Source of the DNA: Sinotaia quadrata
Lineage: Eukaryota; Mollusca; Gastropoda; Architaenioglossa; Viviparidae
Assembly: GCA_028829895.1 (NCBI GenBank)
Contig: CM054182.1
Span: 59,868,379 to 59,932,378 of the forward strand
Direction: 5' to 3'
DNA length: 64,000 bases
A model generated the notes under the pieces. The model was not told where the DNA came from. It ran no database searches and saw nothing but the letters and a program-made list of their open reading frames with translations. A program made the translations under genes and the position numbers. This document shows positions 23,417 to 34,844 of the stretch, piece after piece. The first letter of the stretch is position 1. Each line of letters begins with the position of its first letter.

Positions 23417-23429
23417 AAAAGCAAGGGGG
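23417..23429 (+). promoter_or_regulatory. Polypurine tract (copy 1)
   Basis: AAAAGCAAGGGGG lies directly against the TG of LTR 2. It is the expected plus-strand primer position. One C interrupts the purine run. Confidence 0.85.
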
Positions 23430-25126
23430 TGTGACGATGTGTGACAAATTCTGTGTCATGACCTCGTGACCCAATTGCTCGTTTCAAAACTTAAAATTTT
23501 GAACGGACCTTTGTTGAAATTCACCCGTGATACATCAGTATCGAGAGAAGCTTTCTAGCAAGGTCAGATTGTTGCATAACTTTAGGCCAGTGTCCAGCAC
23601 CTTCGAGATCAACAACATACCACGTGAACGGTCACGTGATGCGTTCAATGCAGTTTCATAAAAATGATCATAAGGCGCAAAATCCCTCACTCACTCCCAG
23701 ACCGGCAGACATACAAGGCAGCTTTAACATTAGCTCCGTCCCGCCGCCATACCAGAGTCGTAAGAGAGTCGAAGATGAACCCGCGCTAGAGCAGTAAAAT
23801 CTACTTTGAAGAGGTAACAATAACACGTCTACTTCTTACAGTATCTATTGCATTTGTTGATTGTTTTTTGTAATTGAATTGATGTATGTATTTTGTGCAG
23901 CTTAGCGCTATTTTAGCCAAAGCACGTGTTTCGATGTAAAGGGACAAATCTAAAAGTTATTGTATATAAATTATTGTAACTTTTTCTTATCTTTAATTTA
24001 TATAAATCGTAAATTCCCTAGTGCCGCCAGTATGTCTGTGCACGTGGTGAATTCTTCTTTGTAATTCAAATTGTTCTTGCATATAATTTTTCGTGTAAAA
24101 TTGTAAAGCATTCATGCTTCATTTTGAATTAATCCTTTGTGTGAATTCCAATTTTTAATGCTGTAAATATTTGGGAATTCATACGTTCGTGTAACGTTAT
24201 ATGTAACACACACGTGGACCACAATGTATATTTAAATATAACCATATTTGAATTGTAAACGACACGATAGTCAAAGATTCTAAATTCAGAACCTTAAACA
24301 AAGAAACATGTGCTTGGGTTTTGCGAATATAGACGCAAATAGTTACAGAGCCCAAAATCCTTTGTTTCAGCCGGGTTCTTCTTATGTTACTCCTCTCTAC
24401 CTTCGTACTTCTTGAGTCGTACACCGACTCGGGTGTCTTCATGACCCATACGTGAACTATGCAGAAGTACCTGTGTTAACTACGGTTAACGATTCGTCGC
24501 AAGTACATTAGCGATGCAGTAATTGGGTGGACATTAACTGTTATGCTATGCAGTACTGACGATGAGCCGAAGTGATGTGGACCAGTTCTAACCAGTTGAA
24601 CCCCACGTGCGACCAAAAGTGTAGTTAAGTATATCTACTAGGGTCCAGAATCAAATGACTATTTGGCAAGAGAATTCTCGTTACGACTTTTAACAAAGAC
24701 GGTAAAATGAGAGAACAACGCTGTGTAGCATTAAGACGTCGTGTTCGTAATTAATCGTTGTTGTTAATTGTTAAACTTATTAAATCTTATTTCATTTTGT
24801 TAAGAACCTCTTTTTTGTAGTAAATTTGTATGCATATAGACCAAAAGACGTGGATTGGATGGGGGCTGTCTGAGCAAAACGAATGACGTAATGAATGCAT
24901 ATGAATCTAAGAGAGTTTTTAACGATTTCCAATCTAGCTAAAGTACGCAAATTATCAGTTTCGTAAATCTGTGATCTAGACTACAAAGATGCATTTTTAA
25001 TCTAGTCGAATGATGATTTGAGCAACCAGTCTGTTTAGGTTAAAGAGGGGGAATTAATTTAAATAGTAAATTAAAGTTCTATAATTTCCTAAGCAGGGTC
25101 TTTAAATAAATACTGGAAACGTAACA
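23430..25126 (+). repeat. LTR 2 (shared central LTR)
   Basis: Appears identical to LTR 1 over 1,697 bp on reading. It serves as 3' LTR of unit 1 and 5' LTR of unit 2. There is no target duplication around it, so the two units are fused through one LTR and are not separate insertions. Confidence 0.9.
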
Positions 25127-25128
25127 AG

Positions 25129-25147
25129 TGTGGCCTCGTCATGGGAT
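25129..25147 (+). promoter_or_regulatory. Primer-binding site, tRNA-Pro-like (copy 2)
   Basis: Same TGTGGCCTCGTCATGGGAT sequence and position relative to LTR 2 as in the first unit. Confidence 0.6.
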
Positions 25148-25730
25148 TGATATGTATTAAATTGTAACATTTTTTATACATAGGGCGTATCATATCTTTA
25201 GGAAACGAACATCTGAGAATTGCCAATATTCTATTGATTCAGGATTGTTGAAATATTTATCTTGCTTTTGTTGTGACATGTGCATGTATTCTTTTGCAGA
25301 ATAGCGTGCATGTTAGTTAATATATGTTTAAGCGTAGTTAAGCATTATGTTAGCTATTGATGATTTATTTAGTATTGTGTTACTGGATACTTCATTGTAA
25401 GAGGTCGACGTGTTATACCGCCAGCTAGGAGAGTTATCGGTAGTAACAGACTTCGGACTATTATATTTAGGGTGCTAAGTATAATGTGTAATGTTGTATG
25501 GTTGGAGCCGTGACATTACGAAAGCCTTGGAGACAACAGATTGTAGCCAAGCAGGTGAACGTGTAACCAACGCGTAATTTATTTCGGAAGGTGTTCTGAA
25601 TAAATTCAATAATTTTTGTAAGGTCGTAGCCTAAAAGTTATTGTGGGATAAAAGCGGAGTTTTATCGCCTACGGTTAGATACACAATCACGAGAGATATT
25701 TATTGTAGCCAGACGCGCTAAATAAATAAG

Positions 25731-28703
25731 ATGGACATTTCGGATCTCGAACAGACTATTGCGAGTCTGAGAGAGATAGGTTCATTGATCGGATACCGAA
25801 CGGAAGACGAGTTAATGAACTTCGTTAGAACTGAACTAGACAGGAGAGAGGAACGCGAAAAGAGGAGAGAGGAACACGAACGAGCAATGGAACGGATAGA
25901 GATAGAAGATGATCACCTTACGACTTTGATAGATCTAAGGATCGATGAACGGATAGGGAGCTTACAGCTCATGGAGATTCTAAAACGCGAACAGAAGATA
26001 GGCATATCACTAGAATATAAAGGTGAACAGCTACGTATTTTCGTCCTACTAGAACTCAATGAAAAGGAAATAGAACACAGGGAAGAAATTAGATCTTCAA
26101 TAAGCTCACGAGCAAAACAGTTGTGTGATAAAGATTTCCGATTCAAAGGGGAAGGGGAGGCCGAAATACGAGACTTAACGTTCGAAATTAGAAAGTTGAA
26201 GAAAGAAAAGCTAAGACTTATGGAAAGGAAAGAAAGTCTAGAATTAGAATGGTTGTGGACAGAAATCGAAACAGAGTCTAAAATTGCTGGGGAAAGTATT
26301 GTTGACAAATTACGACAGGAAGGTCAGGCCGTGAACTTTGACTTGCCGAGGTCAAACGCCGCGAGAGTGGAGACTGACACACAGAAATTAGTCGCGCTAC
26401 CGAACACAGCAGACGAATTAGACAGTTTGATTGAAAACAAAAACAAATGTTTTGACGAAACCATTACAGTTCAACATGCTAACCAGTTTACAGAAACAGT
26501 TAGCGCACCAAAGCTTGATCTTGAAACAGAGACAAGAAAAGACACTGTTGTTAAGGACTTAATGATACGTGTAGAATTTGGACGAACACATACACCGCCG
26601 TGTACGTGTGACACCTTGTTTGACGGACTGAATGCGCATGAGAAGATAGAGACAGATTCTATCGGTTGTGTACCGTTAAGGTGTGATGAAACTTCTAGCA
26701 ACACAGTGACTGATTTTTCTGACAGGACAAATATGCATGAGAAGATAGAAACGGATTCTATCGGTTGTGTATCGTCGAAGGGCAGTGACACATCGACTGA
26801 GTTTACTGACCGAACTGTTAGTTTAAGAGAGAATGTGCTCGCTACGAAGACTGACATCGGTAGATCTCGATCTCCGATGATTGACGTGAGTCATGACGTA
26901 ATTTTGGAACACAAGATTATTGCGTTATGCGAGGTTTCGAGTGCTAACACATTGATAGCCAGGGAAACAGAAGTATTTGATCCAGATGACAGCATAGGTA
27001 GCATTACAGACGGAGACAATGTGCCTATGATAAGTTCATTTACTTCAGATGACGTGACAGTTGTCAGAGCTGAGACAGAGTTCTTTTCCAAACGTGACAT
27101 GGAAGAAGATATAGTCGAAAACTGTACAGGGACGGTCGACGATAACAATGCATGTGTACTGACGTGTATGCACGCAGTTGTCAGAGACATGGCAGAACTG
27201 TCTGCAGATAAATCACTTAACGGAATTAGTGACGTAGACAGAAGCCACGGTACATGGACTACCTTTATTGACTCACCTGTTGAGATAAAGGAATGTCATG
27301 AGTACGTACCAAAAACTGTGACAAGTGGAAGTAAGGAGGAGGGGGTTTCATTAACTGATATGTTCCTTGATTCACTGACGAAAAGTGCGGAGTGTGATCC
27401 TGAGTTGATCAAAGACACAGTACAAATGAGTGACAGAACTAGATTGATAGATAATGAAAACCGGAGTGACGGACTGATAACCAGAGTAGGTGGGGCATCA
27501 GGGCTGTTACTGACATCAGATGCAGAAACTTATGATAAAGGAAACAGTGGGAGTGTAGCCTACAACACACAGAGAATAGACATGGTGATGTTATTCAGTG
27601 TAATAGAGACAGGTAACATTCACTGCCAGTTGGTGACTGAAACTGACAGAATTTCTATCATAGATTCTGACGATTTGATGAGGAGACACATTGAGTTAAC
27701 TAAGTCAGTGGAGACAGACTATGTTAGTTCAATAAACGGTATGGTCCAGGGGAGATTATCAGTAACTCTTGGGGAGTTTAAGACAGAACCCTTGTTCATA
27801 CAACCACGGGAATCTGACTTGCTAGCGAGTGAGTCTGACCCCACAGTGACTAGAGAATACTCGAGTGGAGAGTTAGACAATTCTAGAGTCACAAAGGAGA
27901 CACAGACTTATGTTGTCAAGGAGAGAGACAAGCTGACAGACATAACAGTCGAACACCTAGTTGTGAATGGGTTAAAACAGAAAACGACTAGTGGGATGAG
28001 GTATTTCACTTCAGTCTATGATAAGATCAGGAGAACGGAACCTCCAGATTTAGAGGGGACGCTAATGTTGCAATTCAGGCACTTCAGAGAGACTGGTAGC
28101 CGCGACAGAGCACATTTGCAAACCTATGACGTTAGACTTGATGCGAAATGGACCCATAGTAGATCTGACGCCATTCCGACAAAAGACGTTGAGTGCATGC
28201 GAACTAGAGACGTTCAATGTGTACACAAGGACGTAACTACAAATGCACAAAACACCAAGAGAGCAAATTTTCATTTGCGTGAGTTCAGTGACAAGGCTAA
28301 AGGCGATAGGTTAGAAATTCTGACATCGCAGAGTCAATGCCACACTGACACTGACATGATACCGAACATATCGAGAAAGTTGAAACTGTTAGATGGGGTA
28401 GAGACCAGTCATGCAGAAACTGACACTACCAGAAACATTTTAAACTTGACAAGTACTTTGGGGAGTTTTGAAAGAGATCATGACGATAAAACACTTCAAG
28501 GACGTACTTACCGGACAAGAAATGAAAAGTCTAATCTTGACATGCAATATATTGCACCTCACAGTGACATTCTGACGAACAGAGTAAGAAAGAAAGAATA
28601 CAGTTGTCATGCCGTAGACATGTTGACACACATGGACGATGACGTGTATTGGGATTGGGACAGAACTACGAAGATTGTGCTAGGCAGGATAGTGCAGCAG
28701 TAG
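25731..28703 (+). CDS. 990-residue element protein (copy 2)
   Basis: Same protein as the copy at 19771-22743, 5,960 bp downstream. The only residue difference is Asn712 to Ser (codon AAT to AGT, base 27865). Full-length preservation of both copies shows that neither has decayed since duplication. With a single difference, nothing can be said about selection. Domains are as described for copy 1: coiled-coil charged N-terminus, then an acidic Ser/Thr-rich region with recurring E-T-D/E motifs and an aromatic-acidic C-terminus (DDDVYWDWDRTTKIVLGR). Confidence 0.85.
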   Translation: MDISDLEQTIASLREIGSLIGYRTEDELMNFVRTELDRREEREKRREEHERAMERIEIEDDHLTTLIDLRIDERIGSLQLMEILKREQKIGISLEYKGEQLRIFVLLELNEKEIEHREEIRSSISSRAKQLCDKDFRFKGEGEAEIRDLTFEIRKLKKEKLRLMERKESLELEWLWTEIETESKIAGESIVDKLRQEGQAVNFDLPRSNAARVETDTQKLVALPNTADELDSLIENKNKCFDETITVQHANQFTETVSAPKLDLETETRKDTVVKDLMIRVEFGRTHTPPCTCDTLFDGLNAHEKIETDSIGCVPLRCDETSSNTVTDFSDRTNMHEKIETDSIGCVSSKGSDTSTEFTDRTVSLRENVLATKTDIGRSRSPMIDVSHDVILEHKIIALCEVSSANTLIARETEVFDPDDSIGSITDGDNVPMISSFTSDDVTVVRAETEFFSKRDMEEDIVENCTGTVDDNNACVLTCMHAVVRDMAELSADKSLNGISDVDRSHGTWTTFIDSPVEIKECHEYVPKTVTSGSKEEGVSLTDMFLDSLTKSAECDPELIKDTVQMSDRTRLIDNENRSDGLITRVGGASGLLLTSDAETYDKGNSGSVAYNTQRIDMVMLFSVIETGNIHCQLVTETDRISIIDSDDLMRRHIELTKSVETDYVSSINGMVQGRLSVTLGEFKTEPLFIQPRESDLLASESDPTVTREYSSGELDNSRVTKETQTYVVKERDKLTDITVEHLVVNGLKQKTTSGMRYFTSVYDKIRRTEPPDLEGTLMLQFRHFRETGSRDRAHLQTYDVRLDAKWTHSRSDAIPTKDVECMRTRDVQCVHKDVTTNAQNTKRANFHLREFSDKAKGDRLEILTSQSQCHTDTDMIPNISRKLKLLDGVETSHAETDTTRNILNLTSTLGSFERDHDDKTLQGRTYRTRNEKSNLDMQYIAPHSDILTNRVRKKEYSCHAVDMLTHMDDDVYWDWDRTTKIVLGRIVQQ

Positions 28704-29343
28704 AAATGATTTGACACTTCTTTTGAAATTTCATTATCTTCTTGTTGTACGGTAGTTGGTAGTTGTTACTGTAAATATGTTGGACATTTCATAAAAACTT
28801 GGGACTAGCTATAACACTGATTGAATTGTGTTAGTGTTATAACTCCGAATATGACAGGTGGACTGATACATGGTTCATTGAGTTGGTAAATTCACAAACT
28901 CTGATATTTGGTTGATACAGGAAATCCATATCTGGAACTTTTCATAGCCTGCATATTGATAGTGTTGTTCATTGGAAGTCATTTTTTTGATCACACTATT
29001 GTTGGATACGTATTCAGTGGAATTGGTTGATGTTGGATTTCTATTCTGAATAATCTGGTTAGATCAAACTAGGTTGTGTGTGAGCTATTGATTATTGGGA
29101 CAGATAGTGAGAATTTCAGAACATGTTATTCCATTGGATGGATGTCTATTCAATTAGACTGAACGTTCTTCTTAAATCATTTTTCTTTGATTTCTTGAAG
29201 TGAGAAATATTGTATGAGAGTGCCGTTAATCGAGAGTTGATTTATCCGTCACGTTACATTATTTCTAGCTATGTTGAAATTTTTTTAATTGTAAATTTTT
29301 TCTTCATTTTGCACTTCTACATTTTATAACACATAATTTGTAG
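28704..29343 (+). other. Element 3' noncoding region (copy 2)
   Basis: Same AT-rich, ORF-free 640-bp stretch as in unit 1. Confidence 0.6.
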
Positions 29344-29376
29344 GAGGCATTTATCTTTTGGTAAGATAAACGCCTC
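29344..29376 (+). promoter_or_regulatory. Stem-loop upstream of the polypurine tract (copy 2)
   Basis: Identical 14-bp stem and TTGGT loop, arms 29344-29357 and 29363-29376. Confidence 0.7.
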
Positions 29377-29389
29377 AAAAGCAAGGGGG
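29377..29389 (+). promoter_or_regulatory. Polypurine tract (copy 2)
   Basis: AAAAGCAAGGGGG abutting LTR 3. Confidence 0.85.
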
Positions 29390-31086
29390 TGTGACGATGT
29401 GTGACAAATTCTGTGTCATGACCTCGTGACCCAATTGCTCGTTTCAAAACTTAAAATTTTGAACGGACCTTTGTTGAAATTCACCCGTGATACATCAGTA
29501 TCGAGAGAAGCTTTCTAGCAAGGTCAGATTGTTGCATAACTTTAGGCCAGTGTCCAGCACCTTCGAGATCAACAACATACCACGTGAACGGTCACGTGAT
29601 GCGTTCAATGCAGTTTCATAAAAATGATCATAAGGCGCAAAATCCCTCACTCACTCCCAGACCGGCAGACATACAAGGCAGCTTTAACATTAGCTCCGTC
29701 CCGCCGCCATACCAGAGTCGTAAGAGAGTCGAAGATGAACCCGCGCTAGAGCAGTAAAATCTACTTTGAAGAGGTAACAATAACACGTCTACTTCTTACA
29801 GTATCTATTGCATTTGTTGATTGTTTTTTGTAATTGAATTGATGTATGTATTTTGTGCAGCTTAGCGCTATTTTAGCCAAAGCACGTGTTTCGATGTAAA
29901 GGGACAAATCTAAAAGTTATTGTATATAAATTATTGTAACTTTTTCTTATCTTTAATTTATATAAATCGTAAATTCCCTAGTGCCGCCAGTATGTCTGTG
30001 CACGTGGTGAATTCTTCTTTGTAATTCAAATTGTTCTTGCATATAATTTTTCGTGTAAAATTGTAAAGCATTCATGCTTCATTTTGAATTAATCCTTTGT
30101 GTGAATTCCAATTTTTAATGCTGTAAATATTTGGGAATTCATACGTTCGTGTAACGTTATATGTAACACACACGTGGACCACAATGTATATTTAAATATA
30201 ACCATATTTGAATTGTAAACGACACGATAGTCAAAGATTCTAAATTCAGAACCTTAAACAAAGAAACATGTGCTTGGGTTTTGCGAATATAGACGCAAAT
30301 AGTTACAGAGCCCAAAATCCTTTGTTTCAGCCGGGTTCTTCTTATGTTACTCCTCTCTACCTTCGTACTTCTTGAGTCGTACACCGACTCGGGTGTCTTC
30401 ATGACCCATACGTGAACTATGCAGAAGTACCTGTGTTAACTACGGTTAACGATTCGTCGCAAGTACATTAGCGATGCAGTAATTGGGTGGACATTAACTG
30501 TTATGCTATGCAGTACTGACGATGAGCCGAAGTGATGTGGACCAGTTCTAACCAGTTGAACCCCACGTGCGACCAAAAGTGTAGTTAAGTATATCTACTA
30601 GGGTCCAGAATCAAATGACTATTTGGCAAGAGAATTCTCGTTACGACTTTTAACAAAGACGGTAAAATGAGAGAACAACGCTGTGTAGCATTAAGACGTC
30701 GTGTTCGTAATTAATCGTTGTTGTTAATTGTTAAACTTATTAAATCTTATTTCATTTTGTTAAGAACCTCTTTTTTGTAGTAAATTTGTATGCATATAGA
30801 CCAAAAGACGTGGATTGGATGGGGGCTGTCTGAGCAAAACGAATGACGTAATGAATGCATATGAATCTAAGAGAGTTTTTAACGATTTCCAATCTAGCTA
30901 AAGTACGCAAATTATCAGTTTCGTAAATCTGTGATCTAGACTACAAAGATGCATTTTTAATCTAGTCGAATGATGATTTGAGCAACCAGTCTGTTTAGGT
31001 TAAAGAGGGGGAATTAATTTAAATAGTAAATTAAAGTTCTATAATTTCCTAAGCAGGGTCTTTAAATAAATACTGGAAACGTAACA
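29390..31086 (+). repeat. LTR 3 (outer right LTR)
   Basis: Same 1,697-bp repeat. It ends GTAACA at 31086, after which the sequence passes to CACACACATAATTAAC, the resumed CA microsatellite and flank. This transition defines the LTR right boundary for all three copies. Confidence 0.9.
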
Positions 31087-31799
31087 CACACACATAATTA
31101 ACTTTGAGTAAGTGTATTAGGTCAATGGAAGTAATTTATTTTGCTAATATTCTGAAAGCAAATATAAATCATTCTTACAACCATTATTAGTTTATTTAGG
31201 GTCCCTCTGTTTTGAAATGTACTACCTTTGGAACTGAGGTACTAAAGAACCAGTGGTTTTCCATGAGGCTCCAAAGAAATGTCTGTTTCACCAGCAAGAA
31301 TAGCACTGTGTCTTTATTGTCATTGTTAGTTGAAGCTCTACGTGCATTGGTAAAATATTTTAATTTTATTTCGTTGTGTTCTTTGCTGTATTTTACCATT
31401 TTTGCACGTGGATTAATTTTATGTATTTTTCGATGTGTGAATACATTTATGTGCCATATATAACTGTTCGTTTGTACGTGAATTCATTTTGGTTTGTTAC
31501 AATATTTATTTTTCTTGTGTGTCTAAGTAGCTGATATAAAGATCTTGTCGTGTGTTCTCTGTGTTAATTACTGTCAGATGCTTATGTATTCGAAGAAGAC
31601 GATATTAAACAGTTAACTGGCTTCTGATAGTCGGTAAAATACAATTAAACCTATTTTCTGTGTGAATTACTGTCACACTTTTAGAGCTTATAAAAGATTA
31701 TGCACTTTTATGAAGAATTAATCACCACATCCATCATCAATATCATTATTGTTAATGTTGTTGTTGAATCTTCTCACAAATTCAGTTATCTATCATTTA
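31087..31799. other. Flank; no gene recognised
   Basis: Begins with the CA remnant. The segment 31600-31660 (GATATTAAACAGTTAACTGG...) resembles 15040-15100. Overlapping frames on both strands at 31196-31463 have no domain. Confidence 0.45.
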
Positions 31800-31905
31800 G
31801 TTGGTTGAGAACATTGGTCTTGGAAACCTGCCAAGATTCTGGGAGATCCCACTTTATACGAAGGGCGTGGACATTTCCACTCTTAGCATTTAGCAGTTTG
31901 GCAAT
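31800..31905 (-). mobile_element. Antisense 3'-tail fragment of the LINE family
   Basis: Read on the minus strand, this contains GGATCTCCCAGAATCTTGG-type sequence (here GGGATCTCCCAGAATCTTGG at 31850-31831) preceded by a diverged copy of the region encoding the last 25 or so codons of the element at 42374-43756. It is older than the 48.8-kb fragment because it has more mismatches. Confidence 0.7.
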
Positions 31906-32644
31906 CTCTGTGTATTTCTTGCAGTTTACTCAGGTAACTTTTCAGTTCTGAAACTATGTTCTCCAGTAATAATATTACTACTGATATTACTTCTGCTTTA
32001 ACAATCCATAGTATCTGGATTTCTAATCTGAAATCCTGGTATTATTTATTAATTTTACTCTAGTATAGTATTACATTTTATTTTTAAATTTTAGAAAGGT
32101 GGCTGCGTTCGATAGATTAATGAAGTGGTTTTTTGACTCAAATCTCTAGACTGTCAATATTACCCCACCACACCCCAGCCGCAGCCACCACCGTCACCAC
32201 CGACTCTGTTTACGTCTTTAGAAAGATCTCTGCGCTAAACGAATACTTTATGTCTGTACTTGCCACTTTAGGGTCATGTAGACATTCCGACTCATAATGG
32301 AAAATATAAATGATGTGAAAACTCTTTTATATAATGCAAGACAACAGTCGTCAAACACCAACAACACGCAAACTCCATCGGCCCTTGAACTAATATTTCA
32401 AAAACAAATTATGGAAGCGACTTGTTTCCATTTAAAAACTGAATGAATTTGTGTGTATTTTAGATAGTGAAAGAAGAGGAGCAGCAGGAATGGTGGTGGT
32501 GGTGTGTGTGTGGGGGGGAGAGAGTAGAAAGAGAGAGGAGAGAGAAGAGAGAGAGCGAGCACAAAGATATGTGCGATTTAGGGAATATAAAAATAAGAAA
32601 GTTAATATTTGAACTGGTTATTTAATTACATTAGAATAGTTTGC
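31906..32644. other. No gene recognised
   Basis: AT-rich. A GGTGGT/TGTG/GGGGG purine-rich patch and GA tract occur at about 32490-32560. Confidence 0.5.
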
Positions 32645-33222
32645 AAAATGCATACTCTGAGGTAAAATAGAGACAAAACAAGTAAACATAAATACATTGA
32701 AGACTGAGGTAAAATACAGACAAAACAAGTAAACATAAATACATTGAAGACTGAGGTAAAATACAGACAAAACAAGTAAACATAAATGCATACACTGAAG
32801 ACTGAGGTAAAATACAGACAAAACAAGTAAACATAAATACATTGAAGACTGAGGTAAAATACAGACAAAACAAGTAAACATAAATACATTGAAGACTGAG
32901 GTAAAATACAGACCTCTAAACAAGTAACCATAAATACATACACTGAAGACTGAGGTAAAATACAGACCTCTAAACAAGTAAACATAAATACATTGAAGAC
33001 TGAGGTAAAATACAGACAAAACAAGTAAACATAAATACATTGAAGACTGAGGTAAAATACAGACAAAACAAGTAAACATAAATGCATACACTGAAGACTG
33101 AGGTAAAATACAGACAAAACAAGTAAACATAAATACATTGAAGACTGAGGTAAAATACAGACCTCTAAACAAGTAACCATAAATACATACACTGAAGACT
33201 GAGGTAAAATACAGACCTGTGA
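32645..33222. repeat. 47-53-bp tandem repeat, about 12 copies
   Basis: Units carry AAGACTGAGGTAAAATACAG, then ACAAAACAAG or ACCTCTAAACAAG, then TAAACATAAATACATTG or a version with ATACACTG. Two variant types alternate, indicating higher-order structure of about 100-250 bp. The three overlapping minus-strand open frames (to 202 codons) are translations of the repeat and are not called as genes. Confidence 0.95.
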
Positions 33223-34435
33223 TCAAAACCGAATCTCATGAATCACATTTCTTTCTGGTTTAATGCATGGTGAAGGCACAAAACATTTGCCAACACTTTC
33301 CCGAAATTGGTTCACATAAAATAAAATGAAGAAAATAATAAAAATGGGACGACGCGAAGCATTGGCTTGAACTGGTCGTCATTAAACTGTGATGAGAAAT
33401 GATCATGACGAAAGATGCGGTGCCGCCATTAAACGAAGGCTATTTTTAGAATAAAGCTTAAGACAGCAGAAGTTACAAATATTCTCTTCATCACATTGCA
33501 GGTTATGTACTTAAAATGCGCACGCACGCACGCTCACGCACCCGTACGCATGCACAAAATCACACTTGTGATCTACTTTGGCAAAATGAATCCTACATTA
33601 TGGTTTGAATGTTCTAAGTTTTTGTAAATTTTTGATTTGTCATTCATTTCTCTTTAATTTGTTATTACATTCATAACTCAAATTTTTAAATTAAAGATAT
33701 TTTATGAATTTGATGTCAGTGAGTAAGCAGAGATTATATATATAGTTTATATCCATGGTGTAAGCGAAGCCATTTTGAGAAAAATATGGTTAAAGGTTAA
33801 TTACAAATTCTGACAGTTGAACTTTGTTTTTACCATGAGAAAACTTGTTCTTGTTTTTGCAACAAGTGTTTTGTTAATGTCACGCTAAGGAATTTTCCAC
33901 AACGCACAGTACAGTGAGTGCTATATGGATTAGTAAGTGTCGTTTGATTAAAAAAAATGTCCTTATGAATCAAACTGCACGGGATTAATGTTATACAATG
34001 CATTAGCAATCAATTTTACTTAACAATTTCCCGATAATATTCTAACTAACCGATCTTATGAAAAGGCCTATCGACATAGAAAAGCCCTCGAGAAACCTTT
34101 GTCAGCGTTTATCTCCCCTCGTCTTCCCGAGTTTGGCCTCTCGCCAGACCGGTTCACATAAACATGTTTGTGTGGTAGTGTATCCGTGTGTGCTAAAGCG
34201 TGCGAAAGTTAGGTTTTTAAAAATGCAAAGAAAATATAAAAAATAATTAAAAGATTTTGTTTTGTTTCTTTCGTCGAGAAGGCGAGCTGGCTCTCACGTG
34301 ATCGGACTGGGGGAGAAGCAGTAGTTGATGGAATAGCAGAAGTGTCACATTGTACCATTCGTGCTCGACATTGAAAAGCGCGCATTGTTAACTTGGTCGT
34401 CACTGTGTGAGCATGCTATGCACTTAACATAATTC
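33223..34435. other. No gene recognised
   Basis: Contains an ACGC/CACG tract at about 33515-33555. Short frames at 34058-34246 (plus) and 34209-34403 (minus) have no recognisable domain. Confidence 0.5.
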
Positions 34436-34676
34436 ATTGTTTTACGTACTTACGGTCATAGGTGACATTTCTACTTTGCTTGTTAATGTAGCCATTGTTT
34501 TACGTACTTACGGTCATAGGTGACATTTCTACTTTGCTTGTTAATTTAGCCATTGTTTTACGTATTTACGGTTTTAGGTGACATTTCTACTTTGCTTGTT
34601 AATTTAGCCATTGTTTTACGTATTTACGATCTTAGGTGACATTTCTACTTTGCTTGTTAATTTAGCCATACGTTGT
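34436..34676. repeat. 58-bp tandem repeat, about 4 copies
   Basis: Units contain ATTGTTTTACGTACTTACGG, AGGTGACATTTCTACTTTGC and TTGTTAATTTAGCC, with few changes between copies. Confidence 0.95.
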
Positions 34677-34844
34677 AGTAGAATTTTAGAATTAAAATCG
34701 TGATTTGTTTACACTATCGCACTGTGGATATGTATGTTTTAACATAAAGTAATATGTCCATTACATTTGCTCTAGATTGCTACGTTTAACATACTGTATT
34801 CTTCTTCTTTTTGTTGCGTATATTATAAAATATGGTGTGCTTAA

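Larger units (their letters stand above)
17470..31086 (+). mobile_element. Tandem LTR retroelement (LTR-int-LTR-int-LTR)
   Basis: A 13,617-bp insertion made of three LTRs and two internal regions with a 5,960-bp period. The outer ends are TG...CA. CACAC lies directly on both sides (17465-17469 and 31087-31091), consistent with a 5-bp target duplication, although the CA-repeat target makes this weaker proof. Each internal region (4,263 bp) holds a primer-binding site, one 990-codon ORF, a stem-loop and a polypurine tract. I found no reverse transcriptase, RNase H, integrase or aspartic-protease motif in any frame, so enzymes would have to come from another element. The two repeat units differ, as far as I could see, at one base (21905 A, 27865 G). 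This indicates a recent origin by LTR-LTR recombination, dimer insertion or, possibly, assembly duplication. Confidence 0.88.

Noticed and set aside
32618..33226. 202-, 188- and 80-codon minus-strand frames
   Set aside because: Products of the 47-53-bp tandem repeat; they start and stop with the array and have no start context or domain.
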